From Falsiroseomonas ponticola (lineage in GTDB: Bacteria; Pseudomonadota; Alphaproteobacteria; Acetobacterales; Acetobacteraceae): a stretch of DNA of 64,000 bases. Positions 1 to 10,708 of the stretch are shown piece after piece. The position numbers were made by a program, and so were the translations under genes. The notes below the pieces were generated by a model. The model was given only the letters and a program-made list of their open reading frames with translations. It had not been told where the DNA came from and ran no database searches. Each line of letters opens with the position of its first letter. The first letter of the stretch is position 1. The stretch lies in assembly GCF_016805305.1 (NCBI RefSeq), contig NZ_JAERQN010000001.1:62001-126000 (forward strand). Reading direction: 5' to 3'.

Positions 1-1
1 G

Positions 2-2329
<2,328 letters not shown>

Positions 2330-2332
2330 CGC

Positions 2333-2941
2333 TCAGGTCCGGATGTCGGGCCTGGCCGGGGCGGCCGCCGGCCGCGCGGCCGGCGCCGAGGCGGGGGCCG
2401 GGGCGGTGGCCGCGGGCCGCGGCGGCGCGGCCGCCGGGCTGGGCGCCGGGCTTGGCGCCGGGCTCGGCGCGGGGCTCGGCGCGGGGCTTGGCGCGGCACT
2501 GGGCGCGGCACTGGGCGCCGGCGGCGGGACCAGGATCGGCGCCGCGGCCTCGGCCGGTGGCGTGACGGCCGGTGCCGCGAGGGCGGGCGGCGGCGAAGGC
2601 GGGTCCGCCACCTGGCGGGCGCTGCCGGGCGGCGGGCTGGTCCAGCAATCCACGCGCCCCAGGCTCGGCGTGCAGAAGGCCTGCGGCGGCGGCGGGCCGG
2701 GCGGCGGCGCGCACCAGCTCTCCCCCCGCTCCAGCCGCACGATCGAGCAATCCTGGCCGCGCATCAGGCTCGCCACATGGTCGACCGGCGTCCGCCCCGT
2801 CAGCACCACGCTGGCCCCGCCCACCACCAGGCCCGGGCCGATCGCCTGTTCCGCGAGGCACCCCCCCAGCAGCAGCGGCAGCAGCAGCGCGGCCGGAAGC
2901 GGGGGGACGGGACGCGCGGGCGGGGTCTTGCGGGGCTGCAT
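2333..2941 (-). CDS. Proline-rich lipoprotein, uncharacterised
   Basis: The product has a positively charged start, a Pro/Leu-rich hydrophobic stretch and the lipobox LLGGC at about residues 24-28, so it is predicted to be a lipidated outer- or inner-membrane protein. The middle has four cysteines in a compact domain (residues about 60-100), followed by a Ser/Ala/Pro tail built from repeated PSPA units. At DNA level that tail is a short tandem repeat at about 2440-2520. A longer frame starts at GTG 2974, but ATG 2941 places the basic residues directly before the hydrophobic core and avoids the promoter of the divergent yfgM-like gene. No family is recognised. Confidence 0.6.
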   Translation of the reverse strand: MQPRKTPPARPVPPLPAALLLPLLLGGCLAEQAIGPGLVVGGASVVLTGRTPVDHVASLMRGQDCSIVRLERGESWCAPPPGPPPPQAFCTPSLGRVDCWTSPPPGSARQVADPPSPPPALAAPAVTPPAEAAAPILVPPPAPSAAPSAAPSPAPSPAPSPAPSPAPSPAAAPPRPAATAPAPASAPAARPAAAPARPDIRT

Positions 2942-2964
2942 GGCGGGAAGCTGCGCCGCCGGGC

Positions 2965-2993
2965 TTAACGTCACCTGAACACGCCGCTATGGT
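2965..2993 (+). promoter_or_regulatory. Sigma-70-type promoter of the yfgM-bamB genes
   Basis: TTAACG at 2965-2970 and TATGGT at 2988-2993 are separated by exactly 17 bp. The start site would fall near 3000, giving a ~25-nt leader before the GTG at 3025, with the Shine-Dalgarno TGAGGA at 3013-3018. Confidence 0.4.
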
Positions 2994-3024
2994 CCGGCCC
3001 CCGCCGGACCAATGAGGATCGCCC

Positions 3025-3675
3025 GTGCCCGATATCTTCGACGAGGTCGAAGAGGACCTTCGCGCCGACCGTGCCCGCCGCCTCGCGCGGCGCTGGGGCG
3101 GCGTGGCGCTGGGTGCCGCGCTGCTGGTGCTCGCCGCGACCGGCGGCTGGCAGGCCTGGCGCTGGCACCAGGCCAGCCAGGCCGCGACGGCCGCCAGCAC
3201 CTACATGACCCTGCATCGCGGGGCGGAACGCGACGGCGCCGACCTGCCCGCCACGGCGGATGGCTTCGCCGCCCTGTCGCGCGAAGCGCCCCCGGGCTAC
3301 CGCACCCTGGCCCGGCTGCGCGCCGCCGCCCTGAAGGCGGAAACGGGGGATACCCCCGCGGCCCTGGCCCTGTGGGAAGCGGTCGCGGCGGACAATGACG
3401 CGGACCGCCTCTACCGCGACCTCGCCACCCTGCTCGCCGTCGGCCATGCGCTGGAAAGCGGGGACCCCGCCCAGCTCGCCGCCCGGATCGGGCCGCTGAC
3501 CGTCGCCGGCAATCCCTGGCAGGCCCCGGCGCGGGAGATCGCGGCGCTGGTCGCCATCCGGCGCGGCGACACCGCCGATGCCCGCGCCCGCCTGCAGGCG
3601 CTGGCGACGGATGCCACCGTCTCCCCCACCATGCGGGAACGCGCACAACGGGTTGCCGCGGGGCTCGGAAGCTGA
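3025..3675 (+). CDS. yfgM: YfgM-like SecYEG-associated TPR membrane protein
   Basis: A 216-residue protein with a short charged cytoplasmic N-terminus, one transmembrane helix (about residues 25-44) and an Ala-rich helical periplasmic part of the TPR_21/YfgM type. Family members are ancillary subunits of the Sec translocon that work with periplasmic chaperones. The strongest evidence is synteny: yfgM, bamB and der follow each other here as in gammaproteobacteria. The start is GTG with a GAGG Shine-Dalgarno 7 nt upstream. The stop codon TGA shares its last base with the ATG of bamB. Confidence 0.8.
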   Translation: MPDIFDEVEEDLRADRARRLARRWGGVALGAALLVLAATGGWQAWRWHQASQAATAASTYMTLHRGAERDGADLPATADGFAALSREAPPGYRTLARLRAAALKAETGDTPAALALWEAVAADNDADRLYRDLATLLAVGHALESGDPAQLAARIGPLTVAGNPWQAPAREIAALVAIRRGDTADARARLQALATDATVSPTMRERAQRVAAGLGS

Positions 3676-5003
3676 TGACACACCTGCTCAATCGCCGCGC
3701 CGCGCTGCTCGGCGCCGCCGGCCTGCTCGCGGGCTGCGACACGCTCGACGGCATCCTCGGCACGCGCAAGCAGCCCCTGCCCGGCGAACGCCGCACGGTG
3801 ATGCGCGCGGACCCGCCGCTGGCCGCCGATGCCGGGCTGGAAGGCCGCGCCGTCACCCTGCCGCCGCCCCAGCCGGTCGCCGCCTGGCCGCAGGCCGGCG
3901 GCACGCCGAGCCACGCCGCCCCCCATGCCGAGATCCCCGGCGCGCTGCGCCAGGCCTGGCGCAGCTCCATCGGCTACGGCTCCGGCTACCGCCAGCGCAT
4001 CACCACCGGGCCCGTCATCGCCGGCGACACGGTCTATGCCGTGGATGCCTATGGCGAGGTCACGGCCCATGCGCTGGATACCGGCGGCCGCCGCTGGCGC
4101 CGGGACACGGCGCCGGAGGATGACCGCGACGGCGCCGTGGGCGGCGGCATCGCGGTGGAAGGCGGCGTCGTCTATGTCGCCACCGGCCAGGCGGAGATCC
4201 TGGCCCTGTCGCCGGAGGATGGCGCCGTCCGCTGGCGCGTGCGCATCCCCGCGCCGACGCGCGGCGCCCCCACCGTCGCGGGCGGGCGCATCTTCGTCTC
4301 CACGGTGGAAAACCACCTGCTCGGCCTCTCGGCCGAGGATGGCCGCCGCCTCTGGACCCATCGCGCCGGCGCCCAGGCCACCATCCCCCTTGGCCTGCCC
4401 GCCCCGGCGGTGGAGGGCGAGACCGTCGTCGCCGGCTTCGGCACCGGGGAGATGGCGGCGGTGCGCGCCACCGATGGCCGGCTGCTCTGGCAGGAAGGCC
4501 TCGGCAATGCCGGCGCCACGGGGCTGGCCGACATCGTCGGCATCACCGGCCTGCCGGTGATCGACCGCGGCCGCGTCTTCGCCGCCGGCCTGTCCAACAC
4601 CACCATCGCGGTCGATCTGCGCAGCGGCCGGCGCCTCTGGGAACGGGCCTTCGGCGGCGGCAACGGCGTCGCCTCCGCCGGCGACTGGGTCTTCGCCGTC
4701 ACCGGGGCGGGGGAGGCCGTGGCCGTCGGCCGCAACGATGGCCGCATCCGCTGGGTGGTGGAGCTGGACCCGACGCCGGAAGGCGGCCGCCGGCGGGATG
4801 CCGCGCGCTTCGGCCCACCGCTGGTCGCGGGCGGCCTGGTGCTCATCCCCTCCAGCCGGGGGGAGTTGCTGCAGATCGACCCCGCCGCCGGCACCATCGC
4901 CGGCCGCGTCCCCCTCTCCGCGGGCAGCACCCTGCCGGCGGCGGTGGCGCAGGGCACCGTCGTGGTGCTGGGCGATGACGGGACCCTGATGGCGCTGCGC
5001 TGA
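3675..5003 (+). CDS. bamB: Outer membrane protein assembly factor BamB
   Basis: A 442-residue lipoprotein with basic N-terminus NRRAALLGAAGLLAGC; Cys21 is the lipidation site. The rest is an eight-bladed PQQ-type beta-propeller. Repeated blades are visible as WRRDTAPEDD, VRWRVRIPAPT, RRLWTHRAGA, RLLWQEGLG, RRLWERAFG and IRWVVELDPT, each with the usual hydrophobic strands VYVATGQ, IFVSTVE and VFAAGLS. BamB helps the BAM complex insert beta-barrel proteins in the outer membrane. It is translationally coupled to the YfgM-like gene (overlap of stop and start) and precedes der by 88 bp. Confidence 0.92.
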   Translation: MTHLLNRRAALLGAAGLLAGCDTLDGILGTRKQPLPGERRTVMRADPPLAADAGLEGRAVTLPPPQPVAAWPQAGGTPSHAAPHAEIPGALRQAWRSSIGYGSGYRQRITTGPVIAGDTVYAVDAYGEVTAHALDTGGRRWRRDTAPEDDRDGAVGGGIAVEGGVVYVATGQAEILALSPEDGAVRWRVRIPAPTRGAPTVAGGRIFVSTVENHLLGLSAEDGRRLWTHRAGAQATIPLGLPAPAVEGETVVAGFGTGEMAAVRATDGRLLWQEGLGNAGATGLADIVGITGLPVIDRGRVFAAGLSNTTIAVDLRSGRRLWERAFGGGNGVASAGDWVFAVTGAGEAVAVGRNDGRIRWVVELDPTPEGGRRRDAARFGPPLVAGGLVLIPSSRGELLQIDPAAGTIAGRVPLSAGSTLPAAVAQGTVVVLGDDGTLMALR

Positions 5004-5041
5004 GGGCGCCACCCCCGGGGCGGTAAGACGGGACAGGCAGT

Positions 5042-5066
5042 CTGGCCGTGCTATAGGCGCGGCCAG
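5042..5066 (+). promoter_or_regulatory. Inverted repeat around a -10-like TATAGG, upstream of der
   Basis: CTGGCCG (5042-5048) and CGGCCAG (5060-5066) are perfect 7-bp arms flanking TATAGG (5052-5057), about 30 bp upstream of the der ATG. It could be an operator over the -10 element or an RNA hairpin. No convincing -35 box is present, and der itself has no clear Shine-Dalgarno. Confidence 0.3.
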
Positions 5067-5091
5067 CACTTCCTGATCGAACCGCTCCCCC

Positions 5092-6432
5092 ATGCAGACC
5101 GTCGCCATCCTCGGCCGCCCCAACGTCGGCAAATCCTCCATCTTCAACCGCCTGGCCGGGCGGAAGATCGCGATCGTGGACGACATCCCCGGCGTGACCC
5201 GCGACCGGAAGGAGGTCGAGGCCGAGATCGGCGGCATCCCCGTGACGCTGATCGACACCGCCGGCCTCGAGGAAGCGGCCCCCGAAACCCTGGCCGGGCG
5301 CATGACGGCCAGCTCCGACGCCGCGCTGCGCCAGGCGGACCTCGTCCTCTTCGTCATCGATGCCCGCACGGGCCTCACCGCCGCCGACCGCGCCTTCGCC
5401 AACTGGCTGCGCCGGTCCAGCGTTCCCGTCCTGCTGCTGGCCAACAAGGCGGAGGGGCGCCTCGGCGTGCAGAATGCGCTGGAGGCCTATGAGCTCGGCC
5501 TCGGCGATCCCATCCCGGTCAGCGCCGAGCATGGCGATGGCTTCGGCACCCTGCATGACGAGGTGCGGGAGCATCTGCGCAAGGAACCGCGCGGCCAGCG
5601 CGGGGAGCGGGAGCGCCCGCTGCGCCTCGCCATCGTCGGCCGCCCCAATGCCGGCAAATCCACCCTGCTCAACACCCTGCTGGGCGAGGAGCGGATGATC
5701 ACCGGCCCCGAGCCCGGCCTGACGCGCGACGCCATCGCCGTCCAGATCCGCGATGAAGTGGGCCCCATCCGCCTGGTCGATACCGCAGGCCTTCGCAAGC
5801 AGGCCCGGATCGAGAAGGAGCTGGAGCGGATGTCCACCGGCGCCTCCATCGCCGCGCTGAAGGAGGCGGAGGTGGTGATCCTCGTCCTCGACGCGCTGCT
5901 GGGGATGGAGGAGCAGGACCTGCGCATCGCGCGCCTCGCGGAGCGCGAGGGCCGTGCCGTGGTGATCGCGCTGAACAAGTGGGACGCGGTGGAGGACCGC
6001 ACCGCCACCCGCAAGCGGCTGGATGACGTGCTGACCTCCAGCCTCGCGCAGATGAAGGGCATCATGGTCGTGCCGATCTCGGCGGCCAACGGGCGGGGCA
6101 TCGACCGCCTGCTGCCCGCGGTGCGCCAGGTGCATGAGACCTGGAACCGCCGCATCGGCACGGGCGAGCTGAACCGCTGGTTCGAGGTGATGAAGGACCG
6201 CCACCAGCCGCCGCTGGTGGAGGGCAAGCGCATCAAGCTGCGCTACGCCACCATGCCCAAGGCCCGCCCCCCCACCATCGCCGTCTTCGGCACGCGGGCG
6301 GAGCTGCTGCCGGAGGATTACCGGCGGTACCTCGTGAACAGCTTCCGCGAGGCCTTCGACATGCCGGGGGTGCCGATCCGGCTGAACCTGCGCGGGACGG
6401 ACAATCCCTATGCGGAGGGGGCGGAGGACTAG
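5092..6432 (+). CDS. der: Ribosome biogenesis GTPase Der (EngA)
   Basis: A 446-residue protein with two consecutive GTPase domains and a C-terminal KH-like domain. Domain 1 has GRPNVGKS (8-15), DTAG (55-58) and NKAE (118-121). Domain 2 has GRPNAGKS (183-190), DTAG (230-233) and NKWD (295-298). The two-G-domain architecture is diagnostic for Der, an essential factor for maturation of the 50S subunit. Length is normal for the family. It follows bamB as in many proteobacteria. The 3' end overlaps the end of the convergent patatin gene by 4 bp. Confidence 0.97.
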   Translation: MQTVAILGRPNVGKSSIFNRLAGRKIAIVDDIPGVTRDRKEVEAEIGGIPVTLIDTAGLEEAAPETLAGRMTASSDAALRQADLVLFVIDARTGLTAADRAFANWLRRSSVPVLLLANKAEGRLGVQNALEAYELGLGDPIPVSAEHGDGFGTLHDEVREHLRKEPRGQRGERERPLRLAIVGRPNAGKSTLLNTLLGEERMITGPEPGLTRDAIAVQIRDEVGPIRLVDTAGLRKQARIEKELERMSTGASIAALKEAEVVILVLDALLGMEEQDLRIARLAEREGRAVVIALNKWDAVEDRTATRKRLDDVLTSSLAQMKGIMVVPISAANGRGIDRLLPAVRQVHETWNRRIGTGELNRWFEVMKDRHQPPLVEGKRIKLRYATMPKARPPTIAVFGTRAELLPEDYRRYLVNSFREAFDMPGVPIRLNLRGTDNPYAEGAED

Positions 6433-8528
6433 GACTCCTCCAGCCACTGCCGCAGCGGCGAGGTTTTGACCACCTTCGCGCCGATATGCTCCCCGAGGCA
6501 GCGGTAGGATTCGAACTGCTCCTCGGAGAAGAACTGGTCCGCCGTCGTCTCATGCGGGAAGTCCGGGTTGCGCGTGCGGTATTCCAGGATGTCGAGCGCT
6601 TCGTCGCCGCTGACGCTCGCCTTGATGTAGAGGAGCTTCGCCTCGCCATCCGCACTCCGGGCCGCGAGTTCGCCGCCATAGACGATGGCACCCTGGCAGT
6701 AATGCGCCCGAACGCACCCCGTCTCCTTCTCATGGCCGAGCGCGGCGGGCGTGATGTCGATCAGCGTCCCCTCCGCATCCAGCCGCGCCAGCCGCGTCGC
6801 GACCGCGAGTCCGTTGAACGTCATCCCCGGATCGGCTTCCGCATCCACCACGATGATCACGTCGCAGCCGCGATGGACCAGCGCGTTGAGGCCGAGATTC
6901 TCGTGATGCCCGCCATCGCTGACCAGGATGTGGCGCGTGCGGCTGCCGATCCGCCTGATGCCGAAGAACTCCGTGACCTGCAGCTTCGGCTGCAGCCGGG
7001 CCCACCAGGCGGCGGACCTGGGCGTCGCCCCGTCCTCCCGCAGACGCTTGGGATTGGGCATCCACCGCGCCGTTCGCAGGTTGAGCAGCCCGCGCAGCAG
7101 CCGCGCACCCAATCCCATGGAGGCCTGGTTGCCCCCGATCGCGGCCGCCGAGATCGCCATCGCGCTGGCCGCGTCGAAGCGCGGATCGGCCTCCTCCACG
7201 GCTTCGGTCCGGCAATAGCCGAGCGCGTCATTCCCGATCGCGAAGGGCGTCATGGTGAAGGCGCATGTCGTCCGCCCGCGCCGCGCCTCACCCCCATCCA
7301 CCACGCCATTGACCGTGGCATTGACGACGGGAAAGGGCCCGCCGGTCCGTGCCGGGCGAAGGGCTGACAAGGGCGGCGCCTGCCCGTTGCCGATGAAGGC
7401 ATCCGCCAGGCGGTGCCGGTAGAAGCCGTGCATGGAGGTGGCGTTGGGGCTGATGGCGCCGCCCAGCAGGAGCAGACCGACCGCCCCCAGGCCGGCCCCC
7501 ACGGCGGGACCGAAGGTGGCCAGTCCGCCGCCGGCGGGCGGCATCAACTGCGTCGCCGCCACCAGCAGCGCCAGGAGATACAAGGCCGCCACCGCCGCGG
7601 CGGCCAGCACGGTCGTCGCGATGCCGGCGATGCGGCCGCGCAGCCGCGCGCCCAGGCCGAGCGCCGCTAGGATGGTCGGCACCCCCGCAGCGAGGCCGGC
7701 CAACTCGTCCCATTTCCAGGAAGCCGCCTCGCTGCCGGACGCCATGAACCGCGGCGCCAGCGAGAGCATCAGCGGCTGCACCGCCAGCACCAGCAGCCCG
7801 AGCGAAAACCACAGTACCAGGGCGGCCGCCCTGTCGGTTGTGGCCGTCCTCACTTTCCCGATCGCCTTGCCATTCGCACGCTCGACGCGCGTCAGCATGC
7901 CCTTGTCATCCGCCGGCGCAGCGAAGCGACGCGTATCGATGAGGCAGGTGACGAAGCCGGTCGCGATGGCGATGCCCAGCACCGCCACCACGGCATGGAG
8001 CGCCAGGGTCGAGGGTTCGTTCAACCCCCAGGGCAAGACCCTGGACGCCAGGTCCAGCAGCGCCAGGCACGCCGCCAGCAGCAGCAGGCCCGACAGCAGG
8101 CGGAAGCTGTTCCCCGCCAGCTTGCGAACGATCATCGCGAGGACCTTCATCACCTCCCAGGCGCCGGGCGGCAGCAGGTAGCTCGCGCGGTTGCGCAGCC
8201 AGGCGAAAGCCTCCTGGTCCTTCGCATAGGGAAAGCGACCACCCGCGGCAGGCCCCTCATTCGCCAGCCGCGACACCCAGCCGATGCCCGTATAGCCGCC
8301 GCCGGAGACGGTGGAGAGGTAGTCCACCTCCTTCAGCAGCCCGGCCTCGTCCAGCGCCTGCAACACCCCGACCGAGACGGAGGCGGAGCGGATGCCGCCG
8401 CCGGAGAGGGCGAGGCCGACGATCGGCTTGCCCTCCCGCGCGGTGCCTGCGGCCTGGCGCCGCTTCTCGATCGCCTCGCGCTCCTTCATCAGCCAGGCGA
8501 GCGAATCAGGCGTCCCGCCGTCGTTCAT
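6429..8528 (-). CDS. Patatin-like phospholipase with a multi-helix membrane insertion
   Basis: A 699-residue protein with a split patatin fold. The oxyanion motif SGGGIRSAS is at residues 42-50, the nucleophile elbow STVSGGG at 72-78 (Ser75 as nucleophile, resembling the SGGG of lysophospholipase B/cPLA2 rather than the usual GxSxG), and the catalytic Asp is in VSDGGHHENLGL near residue 545. Between elbow and Asp lie about 280 residues with some six hydrophobic segments (for example LLSGLLLLAACLALLDLA and VLWFSLGLLVLAVQPLML), so the hydrolase is tethered in the membrane. Expected activity is lipid acyl hydrolysis; the substrate is unknown. It is coupled by a 4-bp ATGA overlap to the upstream lipoprotein gene. 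Confidence 0.8.
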   Translation of the reverse strand: MNDGGTPDSLAWLMKEREAIEKRRQAAGTAREGKPIVGLALSGGGIRSASVSVGVLQALDEAGLLKEVDYLSTVSGGGYTGIGWVSRLANEGPAAGGRFPYAKDQEAFAWLRNRASYLLPPGAWEVMKVLAMIVRKLAGNSFRLLSGLLLLAACLALLDLASRVLPWGLNEPSTLALHAVVAVLGIAIATGFVTCLIDTRRFAAPADDKGMLTRVERANGKAIGKVRTATTDRAAALVLWFSLGLLVLAVQPLMLSLAPRFMASGSEAASWKWDELAGLAAGVPTILAALGLGARLRGRIAGIATTVLAAAAVAALYLLALLVAATQLMPPAGGGLATFGPAVGAGLGAVGLLLLGGAISPNATSMHGFYRHRLADAFIGNGQAPPLSALRPARTGGPFPVVNATVNGVVDGGEARRGRTTCAFTMTPFAIGNDALGYCRTEAVEEADPRFDAASAMAISAAAIGGNQASMGLGARLLRGLLNLRTARWMPNPKRLREDGATPRSAAWWARLQPKLQVTEFFGIRRIGSRTRHILVSDGGHHENLGLNALVHRGCDVIIVVDAEADPGMTFNGLAVATRLARLDAEGTLIDITPAALGHEKETGCVRAHYCQGAIVYGGELAARSADGEAKLLYIKASVSGDEALDILEYRTRNPDFPHETTADQFFSEEQFESYRCLGEHIGAKVVKTSPLRQWLEES

Positions 8529-9676
8529 GGCCGGCGCTGGCCGCCAGGCGGCTGCGACCCCTGCAGCGCCATGCGCGCTCGGCCCGCCGCGATGTTCGCC
8601 TCGACCAGCATCTGCAGCAGCCTGCCCTCACCGCACAGCCGCGCCAGTTCTGTCTGGTAGCCGATGACCCGCGGACCGCCAGGGCCAACGACAGGCTCGG
8701 TCGATTGCTGCAAGGCCGTGATGCAGGCCAGCGTCATGGCGGAGAGGTCGCCCGTCTGCATGTAGCGGTCCTGCATCCGCTCCAGCACCGGCCCGGCATC
8801 AGGCCGGCGCTGCGCTTCCGTCAGCCCGCCGCCCGGCACGAGCGTCTGCGCCCGCGCCGCCGTCAGCGCCTGCGCCGCCTGGTCGGTCCGCAGCCGCGCG
8901 CGGAGCGACGCCACCTCCGCATCGATCTGCTGCAGCCGCCGTTCCTGCTGCTGCTTCTTCTCCGTCGCCTGCGACTTCGTCGTCTCATTCTCGCTCGACA
9001 TCAGCCCGGCCTGGACCGCGATGTCGTCAACTACCCGCGCCCGCTCCGTCTCCAGCTCCCGGATGCGCGTCTCGGTCGCCGTCACCTGCTCCGCCGCCTG
9101 GCGCGCCTGGACCAGGCTCGACTGCGATGATCCATCGGCCGAGGTGCCGAGCGCCGCCATCTGCCGGCCGAAGGCGCCCGCCGCCATCTCGCTGCCCAGC
9201 AGCGTCACCATGGTGTCGCCATAGCGGCTCAGCATCAGCGCGTAGCTGATCGGCCCGACCGCGCCATTCGCGAAGGCCTCGCAGGCGCGATAGAGCCCGT
9301 CCCGCAGCAGCTGGATGGTGGCCAGGCGCTCCGCCAGCTGGGCCAGCGCCTCGGCGCGGGACCGCCCGGCGGCGACGGTGCCGGCCGCCGCGACCGCCGT
9401 GCCGGTCTGCGGCTCCGTCGCATTCACCTCCAGGCTCGCCGCCGCCTGGCTCGCGCTCGACACCGCCTTGGCGACGTCGGGGCTCGGCTCCGCGCAGAAG
9501 ATCTGGTTCGGCACCACCGGCCGGCCATTCTCCGGCGGGCGCTGCGGCACCGCGGCCATGACGACGCGGGTATCGGCTTCCGTCGTCGTGGTGCGAACGA
9601 AGCCGAAATTGCGGTCCCCGCATCCCGCCAGGCCGACAGCCATGACGGACAGTCCCAGGAGCAGGCGCATCGTCAT
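8525..9676 (-). CDS. Coiled-coil lipoprotein paired with the patatin
   Basis: About 383 residues beginning MTMRLLLGLSVMAVGLAGC, a clear lipoprotein signal. The mature part is Ala/Arg/Glu-rich and largely helical. A long coiled-coil segment lies in the middle (from about ARQAAEQVTATETRIRELET to EVASLRARLRTD). No enzyme motif is seen. ATG 9676 is preferred over the GTG nine bases upstream because GGTGGGG lies 5 nt before it and the signal peptide fits. The stop overlaps the start of the patatin gene, so the two are one operon and probably act together at the envelope. Confidence 0.65.
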   Translation of the reverse strand: MTMRLLLGLSVMAVGLAGCGDRNFGFVRTTTTEADTRVVMAAVPQRPPENGRPVVPNQIFCAEPSPDVAKAVSSASQAAASLEVNATEPQTGTAVAAAGTVAAGRSRAEALAQLAERLATIQLLRDGLYRACEAFANGAVGPISYALMLSRYGDTMVTLLGSEMAAGAFGRQMAALGTSADGSSQSSLVQARQAAEQVTATETRIRELETERARVVDDIAVQAGLMSSENETTKSQATEKKQQQERRLQQIDAEVASLRARLRTDQAAQALTAARAQTLVPGGGLTEAQRRPDAGPVLERMQDRYMQTGDLSAMTLACITALQQSTEPVVGPGGPRVIGYQTELARLCGEGRLLQMLVEANIAAGRARMALQGSQPPGGQRRP

Positions 9677-9713
9677 GATCCCCACCGGTTCGACGGGTCA
9701 TCATTCCGACATC

Positions 9714-9722
9714 AGTATATCA
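9714..9722 (-). promoter_or_regulatory. Extended -10 promoter for the lipoprotein-patatin operon
   Basis: On the minus strand the sequence reads TGATATACT, a TGn-extended -10 element with TATACT. It lies about 40 bp before the lipoprotein ATG, inside one of the few AT-rich patches of the window (9700-9765). No good -35 box is visible, as expected for an extended -10. Confidence 0.4.
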
Positions 9723-9774
9723 ACGCAACCATTGCGCGATTATGTGGAAATTAATTAACTTTTCTCTCGGCGGC

Positions 9775-10659
9775 CTACCGCCCCAGCACCCGCCCCGCCA
9801 CCGCATCCAGCTTCGCCAGCAGCGCCGGATCCCGCTTCTCCGGCGCCGTGATCAGCGCATGGTCCAGCGCCCGGTCGCAGCCCGCCGGGCAGGGCCCGCG
9901 CGGCGCGCCCAGCCGCGGCACCACATCCGCCACCAGCGCCCGCGCCTTGTCGGCGTTGGAGAAGAGCACCTTCACCACCTGGTCCACCGTCACCGCATCA
10001 TGGTCCGGGTGCCAGCAATCGAAGTCGGTCACCATGGCGACCGTCGCGTAGCAAAGCTCCGCCTCCCGGGCCAACTTCGCCTCCGGCATGTTGGTCATGC
10101 CGATCACGCTGCACCCCCATTGCCGGTACAGCAGGCTCTCCGCCTTGGTGGAGAATTGCGGTCCCTCCATCACGAGGTAGGTGCCGCCCCGCGTCACCGG
10201 CAGGCCGAGCCCCCGCGCCGAAGCCTCCAGCGCATCGCCGAGCCGCGGGCAGACCGGGTGGGCGACGGAGACATGGCCGACGCAACCCGTCTCGAAGAAG
10301 GACTTCGCCCGCGCGAAGGTGCGGTCGATGAACTGGTCCACGATGACGAAGTGCCCCGGCGGCAGCTCCTCCTTCAGCGAACCGACGGCGGAGAGGGAGA
10401 TGATCTCCGTCGCGCCCGACCGCTTCATCGCATCGATATTGGCGCGGTAGTTGAGCGCGGAGGGCGGCGTCGGATGGCCGCGCCCGTGCCGCGGCAGGAA
10501 GCGCACCTGCACCTCGCCCAGCCGCCCATGCAGGATCTCGTCGGAGGCCTCGCCCCAGGGGCTCTCCACCCGCTTCCATTCCCGATCCTGCAACCCGGGA
10601 ATGTCGTAGAGGCCGGAGCCACCGATCAGGCCGATGACGGGGGTGACGAGGTCGGACAT
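9775..10659 (-). CDS. mtnP: S-methyl-5'-thioadenosine phosphorylase
   Basis: A 294-residue nucleoside phosphorylase of the MtnP branch. It has the N-terminal phosphate-binding GGSGLYD (13-19), RHGRGHPTPPSALNYRANI, the central SAVGSLKEELPPGHFVIVDQFIDRT, and the MEGPQFSTKAES and GMTNMPEAKLAREAELCYATVAMVTDFDCW signature with the Asp typical for 6-aminopurine specificity. It cleaves methylthioadenosine to adenine and methylthioribose-1-phosphate, salvaging the by-product of polyamine synthesis. A good AGGAG precedes the ATG. It stands alone; no other salvage genes are adjacent. Confidence 0.95.
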   Translation of the reverse strand: MSDLVTPVIGLIGGSGLYDIPGLQDREWKRVESPWGEASDEILHGRLGEVQVRFLPRHGRGHPTPPSALNYRANIDAMKRSGATEIISLSAVGSLKEELPPGHFVIVDQFIDRTFARAKSFFETGCVGHVSVAHPVCPRLGDALEASARGLGLPVTRGGTYLVMEGPQFSTKAESLLYRQWGCSVIGMTNMPEAKLAREAELCYATVAMVTDFDCWHPDHDAVTVDQVVKVLFSNADKARALVADVVPRLGAPRGPCPAGCDRALDHALITAPEKRDPALLAKLDAVAGRVLGR

Positions 10660-10708
10660 GCGGTGCTCCTGGGAAACCGCGCGGCTTCTACAGGACGGCG
10701 CCCGCCCC

